Assembly (NCBI RefSeq): GCF_006094395.1
Contig: NZ_CP035291.1
Span: forward strand, 2,046,001-2,110,000
DNA: 64,000 bases
Source of the DNA: Staphylococcus haemolyticus
GTDB taxonomy: Bacteria; Bacillota; Bacilli; Staphylococcales; Staphylococcaceae
Direction of reading: 5' to 3'
Shown: positions 1-9,823 of the stretch, one piece after another
Numbering within the stretch: the first letter of the stretch is position 1
How the letters are laid out: the number at the start of each line of letters is the position of its first letter
The notes under the pieces: model-generated
Databases searched by the model: none
What the model was told of the DNA's origin: nothing
Seen by the model: the letters and a program-made list of their open reading frames with translations, nothing else
Position numbers and translations under genes: made by a program

Positions 1-10
1 GCATACCGTA

Positions 11-58
11 TAAAAAAGAGTTCAATAACTATGCTAAATTGCATAGCCATTGAACTCT
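11..58 (-). terminator. Rho-independent terminator of the LysM-CHAP gene
   Basis: A 10-bp stem (17-26 with 49-58) encloses a second 6-bp stem (29-34 with 41-46, loop TAAATT). On the minus strand it runs into a T-tract (complement of 11-17). It lies 39 bases past the stop of the hydrolase gene. Confidence 0.85.
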
Positions 59-96
59 GACATCTGAATATATTAAAAATAATGTCTATAAATTTG

Positions 97-957
97 TTAG
101 TGAATAAAATTATAGCTTGAAGTGTTTGTAATTGTTCTGTTTGTAACATGGTTATAATGACCATTCCAGTTCATTTCTGAAACATATACTGATCCATCTT
201 GATTAACATGTTCCACGACACCTACATGACCATAATAACCAGCAGTTGTTTGGAAAATAGCACCTACTTCTGGGCGATTATCTACTGTTAATCCGGCATT
301 TTTTGCTGAGTATGCCCAGTTATTGGCGTTACCCCAATAACTACCAATTGAGCGTCCTAATTGTTGTCGACGATCAAATGCATAGTATGTACAATTTCCG
401 AAACTATAACGATTACCTTGATTGGCAGTTGTAACATGTTGATACGATACTGGTGTATTCACTGGTGAATGGTATGAATCGTGCGTAGTAGTTGTAGGTG
501 CACTTGTAGGTACAATATTGTAACCAGTCACATTTGTTGTGCTAGCACTTACCGATTGAGCTACCACATCTGATTGATTAAATGCTATTGTTTCTGCATA
601 AGTTTGTGCATAATTGATCTCTTTATTTTCTAATTTTGCTGCACCTTTTTCACTTACTGCAATTAAGTCACCTGGATGAATTAATGCAGTTACACCTGGA
701 TTAAAGTTATATAATTGTTCAAGTGATAAGTGATGTGATAACGCAATTTGGTATAATGTATCGCCAGCTTTAACTTTAACGATATCTTTATTTGTTAATC
801 CTAGATTTGTTTCTTGCTCCACTTGACTATTATTATTATTTGATTGTTGTGAAGTTGAAGGTGTTGAATTTGTATGTTCTTGTGCATTAGCTAAACCACT
901 TAAACCTGCTAAAGCTGCAATAGAAGTCAATGTTACTGTAAGAGTCTTATTAATCAT
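97..957 (-). CDS. Secreted LysM-CHAP cell-wall hydrolase (SsaA-like)
   Basis: A 286-residue secreted protein. It has a signal peptide of about 25 residues ending ANA, one LysM peptidoglycan-binding repeat (about residues 58-102), a Ser/Thr/Asn-rich linker, and a C-terminal CHAP amidase/endopeptidase domain (about 178-286). The catalytic Cys is in [10 protein letters not shown] and the catalytic His in GHVGVVEHV. It should cut peptide bonds in peptidoglycan during wall growth. The S. aureus gene in the same place beside prfB is known as a secretory-antigen-like member of the WalKR regulon, and a WalR-like box lies upstream here (1041-1057). The exact bond cleaved cannot be read from sequence. 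Transcribed alone, with its own terminator. Confidence 0.93.
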   Translation of the reverse strand: MINKTLTVTLTSIAALAGLSGLANAQEHTNSTPSTSQQSNNNNSQVEQETNLGLTNKDIVKVKAGDTLYQIALSHHLSLEQLYNFNPGVTALIHPGDLIAVSEKGAAKLENKEINYAQTYAETIAFNQSDVVAQSVSASTTNVTGYNIVPTSAPTTTTHDSYHSPVNTPVSYQHVTTANQGNRYSFGNCTYYAFDRRQQLGRSIGSYWGNANNWAYSAKNAGLTVDNRPEVGAIFQTTAGYYGHVGVVEHVNQDGSVYVSEMNWNGHYNHVTNRTITNTSSYNFIH

Positions 958-1040
958 GTTGTCATTCCTTTGTTGTTTTATATTATTATTCTTTTATACT
1001 GTAGCACAACATATTTTGTAGAAGTTCAATGTTATCGGCT

Positions 1041-1057
1041 TGTAATATAAAGGTTAA
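1041..1057 (+). promoter_or_regulatory. Candidate WalR box upstream of the LysM-CHAP gene
   Basis: TGTAAT-N5-GGTTAA matches the WalR direct repeat TGTWAH-N5-TGTWAH at 11 of 12 positions. It lies 84 bases upstream of the hydrolase start, on the strand opposite to the gene. Orientation and the single mismatch keep this tentative. Confidence 0.4.
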
Positions 1058-1148
1058 AAAGGACTTAAATAACATTTGAAATTGTATACTCTAGTAATAA
1101 AAAACATTTCAATTTACATCTACTTAGCTATTATTTAGATTTTCAAAA

Positions 1149-1201
1149 AAATAAGGAGTAAGATAAAGAATTCAAAACGCACTCTATCTCACTCCTATTT
1201 T
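1149..1201. terminator. Hairpin downstream of prfB
   Basis: Imperfect stem of about 18 bp (left arm from 1149 containing GGAGTAAGATA, right arm 1183-1201 containing TATCTCACTCC) around a GAATTC-containing loop, with A/T runs on both sides. It probably ends prfB transcription and belongs to the palindrome family described in the findings. Confidence 0.65.
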
Positions 1202-1214
1202 CAATTCTATTACA

Positions 1215-2331
1215 TTAATTGTCACTTTGATTCATTGTATATCTTAGATAAGATTCAATGAATGGTCCAATCTCCCCATCCATGACTGCATCAACTTTAC
1301 CAGTCTCTTCATTTGTTCGATGATCTTTTACCATTGAATAAGGATGGAAAACATATGAACGAATTTGGCTTCCCCAACCAATTTCTTTTTGTTCACCACG
1401 TATTTCAGCCATTTCACGTTCTTGCTCTTCTAATTTTAATTGGTATAATTTGGCTTTTAACATTTTCATCGCTGCTTCACGGTTTTTAATTTGTGAACGT
1501 TCATTTTGGTTATTAACTACGATGCCTGTTGGATGGTGCGTAATTCGAATTGCAGATTCTGTTTTATTTATATGCTGACCTCCAGCACCTGATGCTCTAA
1601 ATGTATCTACTGTAATATCGTCAGGATTAATTTCTATTTCAATTTCATCATTATTAAATTCCGGAATGACATCACATGAAGCAAATGACGTGTGACGGCG
1701 CCCAGATGAATCAAATGGAGAAATTCTAACTAGTCTATGAACACCTTTTTCGGCTTTTAAATAACCATACGCATTATGCCCTTTAATTAACAATGTGACA
1801 CTTTTGACGCCCGCTTCATCACCTGGTAAATAATCAACAGTTTCAACTTTGAACCCTTGTTGTTCACCATAACGTTGGTACATACGTAGTAACATACTAG
1901 CCCAGTCTTGTGATTCAGTACCTCCAGCACCCGGATGTAATTCTAAAATTGCATTATTCGCATCATGAGGACCATCTAATAATAATTGCAATTCAAACTG
2001 ATCAACTTTCTCTTTGAAGTCGAGAACATTTTGTTCTAAATCACTCTTTACATCATCATCTAACTCTTCTTGTAATAATTCCCAAGTTGCCGTCATATCC
2101 TCAACTTCTTCTTCTAATTCATGATAACCATTTACAACTGATTTTAATGCATTATTTTTATCAATAACCTCTTGTGCTTTATTCTGATCATCCCAAAAGT
2201 CAGGTTCAGTCATCATTTCTTCATATTCTTGAATATTTGTCTCTTTATTTTCTAAGTCAAAGAGACCCCCTAATTTGTGCTAGGTTGTTACGATATTCAT
2301 CTATATTTCGCTTAATTTCAGATAATTCCAT
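1215..2331 (-). CDS. prfB: Peptide chain release factor 2 (programmed +1 frameshift)
   Basis: RF2 recognises UGA and UAA and triggers peptide release. The ATG at 2331 opens 24 codons, then an in-frame UGA (2259-2257). The main frame resumes at GAC (2258), giving about 371 residues in all. The anticodon-like SPF tripeptide is in [15 protein letters not shown] and the catalytic GGQ in [14 protein letters not shown]. An AGGAGAGAT ribosome binding site precedes the ATG. The protein must be read as a join across the shift; starting at the internal MMTEPDFW would miss the N-terminal helices. The gene sits downstream of secA but is separated from it by a hairpin. Confidence 0.97.
2257..2271 (-). promoter_or_regulatory. 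RF2 autoregulatory +1 frameshift site
   Basis: On the minus strand: AGGGGG (2271-2266), three bases, slippery CTT (2262-2260), then TGA followed by C. This is the canonical RF2 site. When RF2 is scarce the ribosome pauses at UGA and slips +1, pushed by pairing of the internal Shine-Dalgarno with 16S rRNA. Confidence 0.96.
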
Positions 2332-2380
2332 ATTTATCTCTCCTATTCTTACCTAATTCATATTTGATTGGATATGTAAA

Positions 2381-2417
2381 AAGTAGGAGCGTGAATTCTA
2401 TTTCACAACTCCCACTT
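2381..2417 (-). terminator. Hairpin between secA and prfB
   Basis: Arms 2381-2395 and 2402-2417 (AAGTAGGAG..GTGAA against TTCACAACTCCCACTT) with a GAATTC at the loop side. It lies 18 bases past the secA stop and is likely a partial or full terminator for secA. Confidence 0.6.
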
Positions 2418-2434
2418 ATTATTGAACATAAAAC

Positions 2435-4972
2435 CTATTCTTCTTTTCCATGGCAATTTTTATATTTCTTGCCACTACCACATGGACATGGGTCATTACG
2501 ACCAACTTTGTCGCCTTTAACAATAGGTTGCTTTTTAGCTTTTTCTTTGCCATCTTCAGCAGAGACATGTTGAGCTGTTCCAAAGTCAGTTGTTTTCTCT
2601 CTTTCTATATCTTCATCAACTTGAATTACAGATTTAAGGATGAATTTAGATGTATCTTCCTCAATATTTTGCATCATCATATCAAATAACTCATGACCTT
2701 CATTTTGATAATCACGAAGTGGATTTTGTTGTGCATATGAACGTAAATGGATACCTTGACGTAATTGATCCATAGTATCAATATGATCTGTCCAGTGAGT
2801 ATCTATAGAGCGTAGTAATATCATACGCTCAAATTCAGCCATTTGGTCACCAATTTTGGCTTTTTGACTTTCATATACTTTTTCAATTTTAGACCAAACT
2901 ACTTCGAAGATGTCTTCAGAATCTTTACCGTTAATTTCTTCTTCTTTAAGATCGCCTTCTTGTAAAAAGACATCATTAACGTAATTTATAAACGGAGCGT
3001 AGTCAGGATTGTCATCTTCTTCACTTATATGATAGGTCACACCACGTTGTAATGTAGAACGTAACATTGCATTAACTAATTGTGAACTATCCTCTGAATC
3101 AATAATATTGTTTCTTTCATTGTAGATAATTTCACGTTGTTTACGTAATACTTCATCGTATTCAAGTATACGTTTACGTGCATCAAAGTTATTACCTTCA
3201 ACACGTTTTTGAGCAGATTCAACAGCGCGTGATACCATTTTTGATTCAATAGGAGTTGAATCATCCATGCCTAAACGATTCATCATTTTTTGAAGTCTTT
3301 CAGAACCGAAACGAACCATTAATTCATCTTGAAGTGATAAATAGAAACGACTATCCCCTCTATCACCTTGACGACCAGAACGACCACGTAATTGGTCATC
3401 TATACGTCTAGATTCATGTCGTTCAGTACCAATAACTGCTAAACCGCCAATTTCTTCTACACCTTCACCTAATTTAATATCAGTACCACGACCAGCCATG
3501 TTTGTCGCTATTGTCACAGCACCTTTTTGTCCTGCATTTGCAACAATTTCCGCTTCACGCTCATGGTTTTTAGCGTTTAATACATCGTGTCTAATACCAC
3601 GCTTTTTAAGTAAATTAGAGATATATTCACTTGTTTCAACCGCAACAGTACCTAAAAGAACGGGTTGACCTTGTTTATGTTTTTCGACTACGTCTTCAAC
3701 GACTGCATCAAATTTACCTTTTTGACTAATGTAAATTAAATCAGATTTATCATCACGTTGAACAGGTTTATTCGTAGGAATTTGTGTAACCGTCATATTA
3801 TAAATATTACGGAATTCTTCTTCCTCTGTTTTTGCAGTACCAGTCATACCAGCTAATTTATTATACATACGGAAATAGTTTTGGAAAGTAATGGATGCCA
3901 TTGTTTTCGATTCATTTTGAATTTTAACGCCCTCTTTAGCTTCTATCGCTTGGTGAAGCCCTTCAGAGAAACGACGACCAGGCATTGTACGTCCAGTAAA
4001 TTGGTCAACAATGAGTACTTCTCCATCAACAACCATGTAGTCCACGTCACGTTGTAATGTTACGTGTGCTTTTAATGCTGTATTAATGTGACTAATAACT
4101 TCCACATTCTGTACATCATATAAATTTTCAATTTTAAACATACGTTCAGCTTTGTCTGCACCTTGTTCAGTTAAATGAACTGCTTTTGTCTTTTCATCAT
4201 ATTTATAATCATCTTCAGCTTTTAACATTTTGGCGAATACATTCGCTTGTGTATATAACGACGTAGATTTTTCTGCTTCACCAGAGATAATTAAAGGCGT
4301 TCTAGCTTCATCAATTAAAATAGAGTCCACCTCATCGATGATCGCAAAATGTAATGGTCTCATTACACGCTCTTCAGCATAGTTCACCATATTATCTCTT
4401 AAATAATCAAATCCTAATTCATTATTCGTACTATAAGTAATATCTTGAGCATAGGCTTCACGTTTTTCATTCGTTGATTTACTATTTAAATTTAATCCTA
4501 CAGTTAGGCCTAAGAATTCATATAACTCTGCCATTTCTTCACTTTGAACACTAGATAAGTATTCGTTAACGGTGATTACGTGCACACCACGTCCTGCAAG
4601 CGCATTTAAATACGTAGGCATAGTCGCTGTTAAAGTTTTGCCTTCACCAGTTCTCATTTCAGCGATATCACCTTTATGAATGGCGATACCACCCATTACT
4701 TGTACTTTATAAGGTGTCATATTAAAGACACGTTTTGACCCTTCTCTTACTAAAGCATATGCTTGAGGTAAGATTTTATCTAGATAGTCATTTTGTTTTT
4801 TTACATCTTCAATTTCTTGTACTTCTTGTTGAAATTGCTTCGTCTTATTTTTAATTTCTTCATCAGTTAAGATAGCCATATCTTCCTCTAATGAAAGTAC
4901 TTCATCGGCTATTTTACTTAGACGTTTAGTTTCTTTTTTATTGCCGTCAACAATTTTTGATAAAAATCCCAT
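2435..4972 (-). CDS. secA: Protein translocase ATPase SecA
   Basis: SecA (845 residues) drives preproteins through SecYEG by ATP hydrolysis. Walker A is MRTGEGKT (about 106-113), the DEAD-like box is [16 protein letters not shown], and helicase motif VI lies in [11 protein letters not shown]. The C-terminal zinc-binding tail [14 protein letters not shown] is intact. Length and tail match the essential housekeeping SecA1 rather than the shorter accessory SecA2. The start is the ATG with AAAGGAGC eight bases upstream. A 430-bp intergenic region precedes it. Confidence 0.97.
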   Translation of the reverse strand: MGFLSKIVDGNKKETKRLSKIADEVLSLEEDMAILTDEEIKNKTKQFQQEVQEIEDVKKQNDYLDKILPQAYALVREGSKRVFNMTPYKVQVMGGIAIHKGDIAEMRTGEGKTLTATMPTYLNALAGRGVHVITVNEYLSSVQSEEMAELYEFLGLTVGLNLNSKSTNEKREAYAQDITYSTNNELGFDYLRDNMVNYAEERVMRPLHFAIIDEVDSILIDEARTPLIISGEAEKSTSLYTQANVFAKMLKAEDDYKYDEKTKAVHLTEQGADKAERMFKIENLYDVQNVEVISHINTALKAHVTLQRDVDYMVVDGEVLIVDQFTGRTMPGRRFSEGLHQAIEAKEGVKIQNESKTMASITFQNYFRMYNKLAGMTGTAKTEEEEFRNIYNMTVTQIPTNKPVQRDDKSDLIYISQKGKFDAVVEDVVEKHKQGQPVLLGTVAVETSEYISNLLKKRGIRHDVLNAKNHEREAEIVANAGQKGAVTIATNMAGRGTDIKLGEGVEEIGGLAVIGTERHESRRIDDQLRGRSGRQGDRGDSRFYLSLQDELMVRFGSERLQKMMNRLGMDDSTPIESKMVSRAVESAQKRVEGNNFDARKRILEYDEVLRKQREIIYNERNNIIDSEDSSQLVNAMLRSTLQRGVTYHISEEDDNPDYAPFINYVNDVFLQEGDLKEEEINGKDSEDIFEVVWSKIEKVYESQKAKIGDQMAEFERMILLRSIDTHWTDHIDTMDQLRQGIHLRSYAQQNPLRDYQNEGHELFDMMMQNIEEDTSKFILKSVIQVDEDIEREKTTDFGTAQHVSAEDGKEKAKKQPIVKGDKVGRNDPCPCGSGKKYKNCHGKEE

Positions 4973-5402
4973 TACGTCCGCTCCTTTAGCTTAAAAACTG
5001 TTTGGCTTACAACAATTTATCATATCATTTATACTTTAGAATTTATACTTAAATACTCATATAAGTGCGACGCTTAATTGTGCGCAACTTAAATAACTTA
5101 CTTCCTTTTTCCCCTAATTTAAATCGCTAAGCCTAATTTATGATTTAAATATCCAATTACTTCATTACATTAGCACAGCATGATATTAGCGTCCACGAAT
5201 TACTATAGTATAAGTTACAAAAAAGAGTGGAACAGAATTCATTTTGAATTCATCGTCCCACCCTTATAAGAATAACTATAACTGAGTATATTTGATTATT
5301 ATTACCTTCTCAGCTTAGTTATATCTGCAAATTGTCATTATGAACTTAACACCATAAATATATTTCAAAATTGATTTAAATTAATAACTTACTATTAATC
5401 AA
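4973..5402. other. Intergenic region between hpf and secA
   Basis: 430 bases without a convincing ORF. The secA-proximal half (4973-5215) is A/T-rich with no structure I can name and presumably holds the secA promoter. The hpf-proximal half holds a member of the dispersed repeat family (5221-5335). Confidence 0.6.
5221..5335 (-). repeat. Dispersed intergenic repeat copy 1
   Basis: GAGTGGAACAGAATTC...GAATTCATCGTCCCACCC forms a palindromic stem, followed by a second imperfect hairpin (ATAACTGAG...CTCAGCTTAGTTAT). On the minus strand it parallels the copies at 16412-16538 and 58591-58705. It lies downstream of hpf and may terminate it. Confidence 0.65.
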
Positions 5403-5981
5403 TTATTCAGTCGTTTCAATTAATCCATATTTACCGTCTTTACGTTTATAAACAATACTTGTACCATCTGTTTCACGATCAGTGAAGATATAGAAATCAT
5501 GCCCTAATAATTCCATTTGTAATACTGCTTCTTCAGAATCCATTGGTTTTAAGCTAAATTGTTTAGAACGGATAATCTCAATTTCACTATCATTTGTTGG
5601 TTCAGCATTAACGTCATCAACAGTTTCTGGCGGTGCTTCTTGTACTTCAGCTACAAATGCTTCTGGTTCTCCATGCGTTTTATGCTTACGATTAACACGT
5701 GTTTTATATTTACGTACTTGACGTTCTAATTTGCTAGTAACTAAGTCAATACCTGCATATAAATCATCATGTCTTTCTTCTGCTCTTAATGTAACATTCT
5801 TCAATGGAATTGTTACTTCGATTTTAGTTGTAGAATTTTGATACGTTTTTACTTTTACGTGTGCGACTGCATTAGGCACATCGTTAAAATAACGTTCAAG
5901 TTTACCAATTTTGTCCTCAATATAGTTGCGGATGGCATCTGTAATAGTGAGGTTATCTCCATGAATTTCAAATCTAATCAT
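5403..5981 (-). CDS. hpf: Ribosome hibernation-promoting factor, long form
   Basis: A 192-residue long-form HPF. The N-terminal S30AE ribosome-binding domain (about 1-100) is joined by an acidic linker (about 105-130) to a C-terminal dimerisation domain (about 135-190, containing [25 protein letters not shown]). In staphylococci this form pairs two 70S ribosomes into inactive 100S dimers in stationary phase and stress. AAAGGAGAG precedes the ATG. Adjacent to secA and the comF genes, as in other staphylococci. Confidence 0.95.
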   Translation of the reverse strand: MIRFEIHGDNLTITDAIRNYIEDKIGKLERYFNDVPNAVAHVKVKTYQNSTTKIEVTIPLKNVTLRAEERHDDLYAGIDLVTSKLERQVRKYKTRVNRKHKTHGEPEAFVAEVQEAPPETVDDVNAEPTNDSEIEIIRSKQFSLKPMDSEEAVLQMELLGHDFYIFTDRETDGTSIVYKRKDGKYGLIETTE

Positions 5982-6042
5982 AGCTATCTCTCCTTTAACC
6001 TCTTATGTTGGTAATTCTTACTATTATAATACCACGTTTAAC

Positions 6043-6717
6043 CTATCTTGAAAACGTAAACACTTTGAATTTTCTGACATTTTTATCGTATAATTTACAC
6101 CCTGCATGATGAATTGTTAATCCCGTTGTATAAATATCATCAACGAGTAATATTTCTTTATCAGTTAAATCCACATCTTCTTTAATATAAAAAGGGTTCA
6201 TAGCTTTTGCTCGCTCTACTTTCCCAAGTTTTGACTGTTTGGGACGCAATTCAGTTGCCAATAGGTTCGAATATTGAACCCCCATTTTTTCTAATACTGT
6301 TGCGACTGGGTTAAATGTTCTTTGAGTGTCTCGTTCAATTGGAGATGGAATTGGTACAATCAGATCATAAGATGTTTTTGGTAAGTTGAGTTGTGAGGCT
6401 ATAACCTCAGCTAAATAATAATCTTTCATTAGTTTGTATTGCTGTATCATTTCTTTCATAATACCGGAATATTGGTAGTCACAATAAAGCTGTTCCATTA
6501 GTTTAAAATTTTTAGCTAAAAATTGACAATCCAAGCACTCATTTTCTTTGATATCCCGATAATTTAAGCACTTAGGACAACGTTGGTCATTCTTAATTAA
6601 TTTCACACTATCCCACATTTCTAGACATGATGAACACATACGTTTAGGTACTCGATAAAAGTTAAAAACATCAAGCGGTTCATATATTGGTAATCCACAT
6701 TGTATACATTTAACCAA
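6043..6717 (-). CDS. comFC: ComF family phosphoribosyltransferase-like protein
   Basis: 224 residues. Two Cys clusters lie near the N-terminus (CIQCGLPI with CSSC; CPKCLNYRDIKENECLDC), followed by a PRTase-type domain with the signature LLVDDIYTTGLT (about 188-199). ComFC acts in DNA uptake for transformation, probably with the ComFA ATPase. The start is a TTG at 6717 inside the last codons of comFA (8-bp overlap), so translation is probably coupled. The reading frame is intact although comFA upstream is broken. Confidence 0.9.
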   Translation of the reverse strand: MVKCIQCGLPIYEPLDVFNFYRVPKRMCSSCLEMWDSVKLIKNDQRCPKCLNYRDIKENECLDCQFLAKNFKLMEQLYCDYQYSGIMKEMIQQYKLMKDYYLAEVIASQLNLPKTSYDLIVPIPSPIERDTQRTFNPVATVLEKMGVQYSNLLATELRPKQSKLGKVERAKAMNPFYIKEDVDLTDKEILLVDDIYTTGLTIHHAGCKLYDKNVRKFKVFTFSR

Positions 6718-7999
6718 TTACCCACCCACGTTCTATACCTAATCGATTCATTTTTTTTATTTCTCTTTTAGCTTGTATCATAGCTATACTCACACCTTCA
6801 TGCATAAATATCACTTTTCCTGTAGGTGCTCCTTGTTTACGACCAACCCGCCCCGCAATTTGAATAAGTGCAGCCTTTTCAAAAGTATGTGCATTGATGA
6901 CAATGACATCTAATTGTGCCATTGTGAAACCTCTTTCTAAAATTGTTGTCGTAAAAACGATAGCATGTTCACCGTTTCGAAGTGCTTGAACTTTGCTAAA
7001 TCGTAGTGCATCTTTGCTTGAAACATAGATTAAATCTGAAAAGTGGTAACGATAATGTTGGTACGTCTCTACCATCAATTCAATATTGTTAAAGAATACT
7101 AGTGTGTAACGTTTTTCTGTAATTTGATTCATTAAAATTCTTTTCAATTTAAGTTGTATATGCTTAACGTTTAATTTGAAATATGTGAAATTGGGGACTG
7201 GTAGTGGATGTTTATGAAAACGCGCAGGTAATGTAATGATTTACTCAGAAGACAAACGATTCAACAGCTCTTTCGGAGGTGTTGCCGTCATAAATATGTG
7301 GCTATGTTTTTGTTTTGATGATAACCGAATTGCCTCCATAAGCCGAGGATCCATTGATAAAGGAAAAGCATCAACTTCGTCGATAAATATAACATCAAAG
7401 TGAGATTTAAATCTAAACAATTGATGAACGGTTGCAACGATGAAGTGACCATTATATTGTTGTTGGCTACTTTGGTGTAATACATCTATGTCTTCTGAAA
7501 TGAATGCTTCTTTAATGCGCAAACTAATTTCTACTACAACATCTACTCTTGGGGATACTATGGCTACATTAAACCCAAGTTGGCGCGCTACTCGTATACC
7601 TTCATACATCATTTCAGTCTTACCCGCACCAGTAACCGCATATAATAATAATGGGTGAAGCGTTTTAATTGCTTGTACAATTGCCTCTGAAGCATATTGT
7701 TGTTGTTCTGATAATTGAAAGAGTAAGTCGTAATGTCCTTCAGAAATAGTATTCTCACTTTGTGTAATCTTAAATTCTGTAATATTGTCCATGCGCCCTA
7801 ATTGTATACAATACCTACAATAAATTATACGTTCTTCTGAAAAAGGTGTTTCATATTCATACATATAACGTTTATCTGTATTGCCACATTGAAGACATTG
7901 ATAACCATCATCTGTAGCGATAATACCAGGTGTAACTTGAGTAACTGTCTCATCACTTAACGTCACATCTGGACTTACTAACTTTCCGTAAAATTTTAT
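6710..7999 (-). pseudogene. comFA: comFA, DNA-uptake helicase, disrupted by an in-frame stop
   Basis: ComFA is an SF2 helicase-like ATPase thought to pull transforming DNA inward. The N-terminal part has the four-Cys zinc site (CLQCGN..., YCRYC), Walker A AVTGAGKTE and Walker B FIDEVDAFP. The C-terminal part has motif VI QIAGRVGRK. The frame is identical on both sides of a TAA at 7243-7241; the 31 codons after it read IITLPARFHKHPLPVP and continue the family sequence without a shift. At the 5' end a good AAGGAGTG (8014-8007) sits seven bases before ATA (7999), where ATG would be expected; the first usable alternative is GTG at 7966. I infer a decayed gene. The 145-residue downstream ORF from TTG 7147 is not a separate gene. 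Confidence 0.85.
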
Positions 8000-8025
8000 T
8001 ACGAATCACTCCTTATAAAATAAAA

Positions 8026-8100
8026 AAGCCTAAAAGATGTTAAAAAAGTATTGAAACACTATATGCTAAACAATACTTTCTTTAACACTTTTAGACTTTA
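8026..8100 (-). terminator. Long hairpin terminator after fakB1
   Basis: Arms of about 27 bases (8028-8054 and 8072-8098) pair with few mismatches and are flanked by A/T runs. It sits 12 bases beyond the fakB1 stop and upstream of comFA. Confidence 0.8.
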
Positions 8101-8111
8101 ATTATCAACAA

Positions 8112-8978
8112 TTAATTAATTTCGATTTTTCTTGGGAAATATCCTAAACCTAATCCGCCTGAACCAAGGTGAGATGCAATAACTGGTCCAAATTCTGAAT
8201 ACTGAATATTGATGTTTGGATAAGTTTCTTTTAAATGGTTATAAAAGTCTTTACCTTCATCAATTTTATCACCATTAATTACAAAAACGGTCACTTCATC
8301 AATGTCTTTAATAATTTCAAAGATATTCTCTTCTAATGTATTAAATGCACGTTTTTTAGTACGTATCTTTTCAAAAGGATGAATTTTGCCATCTTTTTCG
8401 AAACGAAGTACAGGTTTCATTTTTAATAATGTTCCAACCCATGCTTGAGCACCAGTTATACGTCCGCTTTTTTGTAAATTCTTAAGATCATCAACAATTA
8501 AGTAAGCGCCAGCTTGTTCTCGGATTTCTTTTAATTCTTCAATAATTACTTCTGGTGTAAATCCTTTGTCAATGAGTTCTTTAGCATAGATTGTATAACT
8601 TCCTTCAATCATCGCTGCCAATTTACTATCAAACGTATGAACATTGACACCCTCTACCATTTCTCCAGCTTGTGTAGCTGATTGATAGCTGCCACTTATA
8701 CCACTTGATAAAGCAATCACAATAATATCAGTGTAACCTTTATCTCTTAACTTCTCATAGTTCTCAATCCATTCCCCAATAGCCGGTTGACTTGTTGTTG
8801 GGAATGTTTTAGATGAGGCCATTTTATTATAAAAACGTTCAATTGGTACATTATCATTCTCAGTAAACGTTTCTCCATCATCAAATGCAACACTTAATGG
8901 TGCAATAGGTATCTCATATTGGTCCATAAAGTCTTGCGGTAGATACCCAGTTGAATCTGCCATTAATGCGATTTTCAT
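8112..8978 (-). CDS. fakB1: DegV-family fatty-acid-binding protein FakB1
   Basis: FakB proteins hold a fatty acid so the FakA kinase can phosphorylate it, feeding host fatty acids into phospholipid synthesis. The DegV signature is visible from the start ([13 protein letters not shown]) and in [11 protein letters not shown], where Ser residues contact the carboxylate. 288 residues from the ATG at 8978, which has AGGAGG six bases upstream; five further in-frame upstream codons are not used. Assignment to FakB1 rather than FakB2 rests on its place between comFA and yigZ, as for S. aureus FakB1. The ligand preference is inferred. Confidence 0.88.
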   Translation of the reverse strand: MKIALMADSTGYLPQDFMDQYEIPIAPLSVAFDDGETFTENDNVPIERFYNKMASSKTFPTTSQPAIGEWIENYEKLRDKGYTDIIVIALSSGISGSYQSATQAGEMVEGVNVHTFDSKLAAMIEGSYTIYAKELIDKGFTPEVIIEELKEIREQAGAYLIVDDLKNLQKSGRITGAQAWVGTLLKMKPVLRFEKDGKIHPFEKIRTKKRAFNTLEENIFEIIKDIDEVTVFVINGDKIDEGKDFYNHLKETYPNINIQYSEFGPVIASHLGSGGLGLGYFPRKIEIN

Positions 8979-9121
8979 AGTAGTCCTCCTCAATTATACT
9001 CAAAGCTATTATAAATTATTTTGATTGAAAAAGAAATTCATAATCAGATATTTATTCATTTAAAATGAAGCGTGTATAATAAAGGTCAAATATCCTTTTT
9101 ATTTACTGGAGGTGAACAACT

Positions 9122-9763
9122 TTGAGCAATGATATTATTACGATTAAACAGGAACATTCGATTGAAAATGTCATTAATAAATCTAGATTCATCGCACATA
9201 TCAAACCTGTTTCATCAGAGGATGAAGCTAAAGCATTCATAAACGAAATTAAGCAACAACATAAAGAGGCTACGCACAATTGTTCAGCATATACAGTTGG
9301 TGATCAAATGAATATTCAGAAAGCCAATGATGATGGTGAACCAAGTGGCACAGCGGGTGTCCCTATGCTTGAAATATTAAAAAAATTAGACGTACATAAT
9401 GTTTGTGTCGTTGTTACTCGATACTTTGGGGGTATTAAACTTGGCGGTGGCGGACTTATACGGGCATATAGTGGTGCTGTTAGAGACGTCATTTATGATA
9501 TAGGACGTGTAGAACTGCGTGATGCTATTCCTACTACCGTGACTATCAATTATGATTTAACTGGAAAGTTAGAATATGAATTGGCCTCTACAACGTACTT
9601 TCTAAGAGATACCACTTATACCGATAAGGTTAGTTATCAAATTGATGTCGTACAAACTGAATATGATGACTTTATTGCATTTTTAAATAAGAACACAGCT
9701 GGTAATTTCGAATTGCATGAAGCGGACGTAAAGAAATTACCTTTTGATATACCCACTAATTAA
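9122..9763 (+). CDS. YigZ/IMPACT family protein
   Basis: 213 residues. N-terminal UPF0029/IMPACT fold (about 1-125) with the signature VVVTRYFGGIKLGGGGLIRAY, then a smaller C-terminal ferredoxin-like domain. The eukaryotic relative IMPACT modulates Gcn2; the bacterial function is not firmly known. The start is TTG, supported by GGAGGTG nine bases upstream. Transcribed away from fakB1; a TATAAT at 9075-9080 is a reasonable -10. Confidence 0.88.
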   Translation: MSNDIITIKQEHSIENVINKSRFIAHIKPVSSEDEAKAFINEIKQQHKEATHNCSAYTVGDQMNIQKANDDGEPSGTAGVPMLEILKKLDVHNVCVVVTRYFGGIKLGGGGLIRAYSGAVRDVIYDIGRVELRDAIPTTVTINYDLTGKLEYELASTTYFLRDTTYTDKVSYQIDVVQTEYDDFIAFLNKNTAGNFELHEADVKKLPFDIPTN

Positions 9764-9770
9764 TAAAAAA

Positions 9771-9821
9771 CCTTGTTTGTATAACACTACCTAATCATTT
9801 AAGTAGTTATTACAAACAAGG
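9771..9821. terminator. Bidirectional terminator between yigZ and tagO
   Basis: Perfect 11-bp outer stem (CCTTGTTTGTA 9771-9781 with 9811-9821) and an inner ACTAC/GTAGT pairing. An A-run on the left and a T-run on the right serve both convergent genes. Confidence 0.88.
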
Positions 9822-9823
9822 CT

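Noticed and set aside
2174..2573. Plus-strand ORFs over the prfB-secA junction
   Set aside because: They run antisense to the RF2 frameshift region and to secA, with no family resemblance.
6710..7147. Separate 145-residue helicase gene
   Set aside because: It is in the same frame as the upstream comFA part and continues its conserved sequence; it is the 3' piece of one interrupted gene, and its TTG start has no Shine-Dalgarno.
7288..7485. Minus-strand ORF inside comFA
   Set aside because: Different frame from the conserved helicase sequence and no ribosome binding site; a shadow of comFA.
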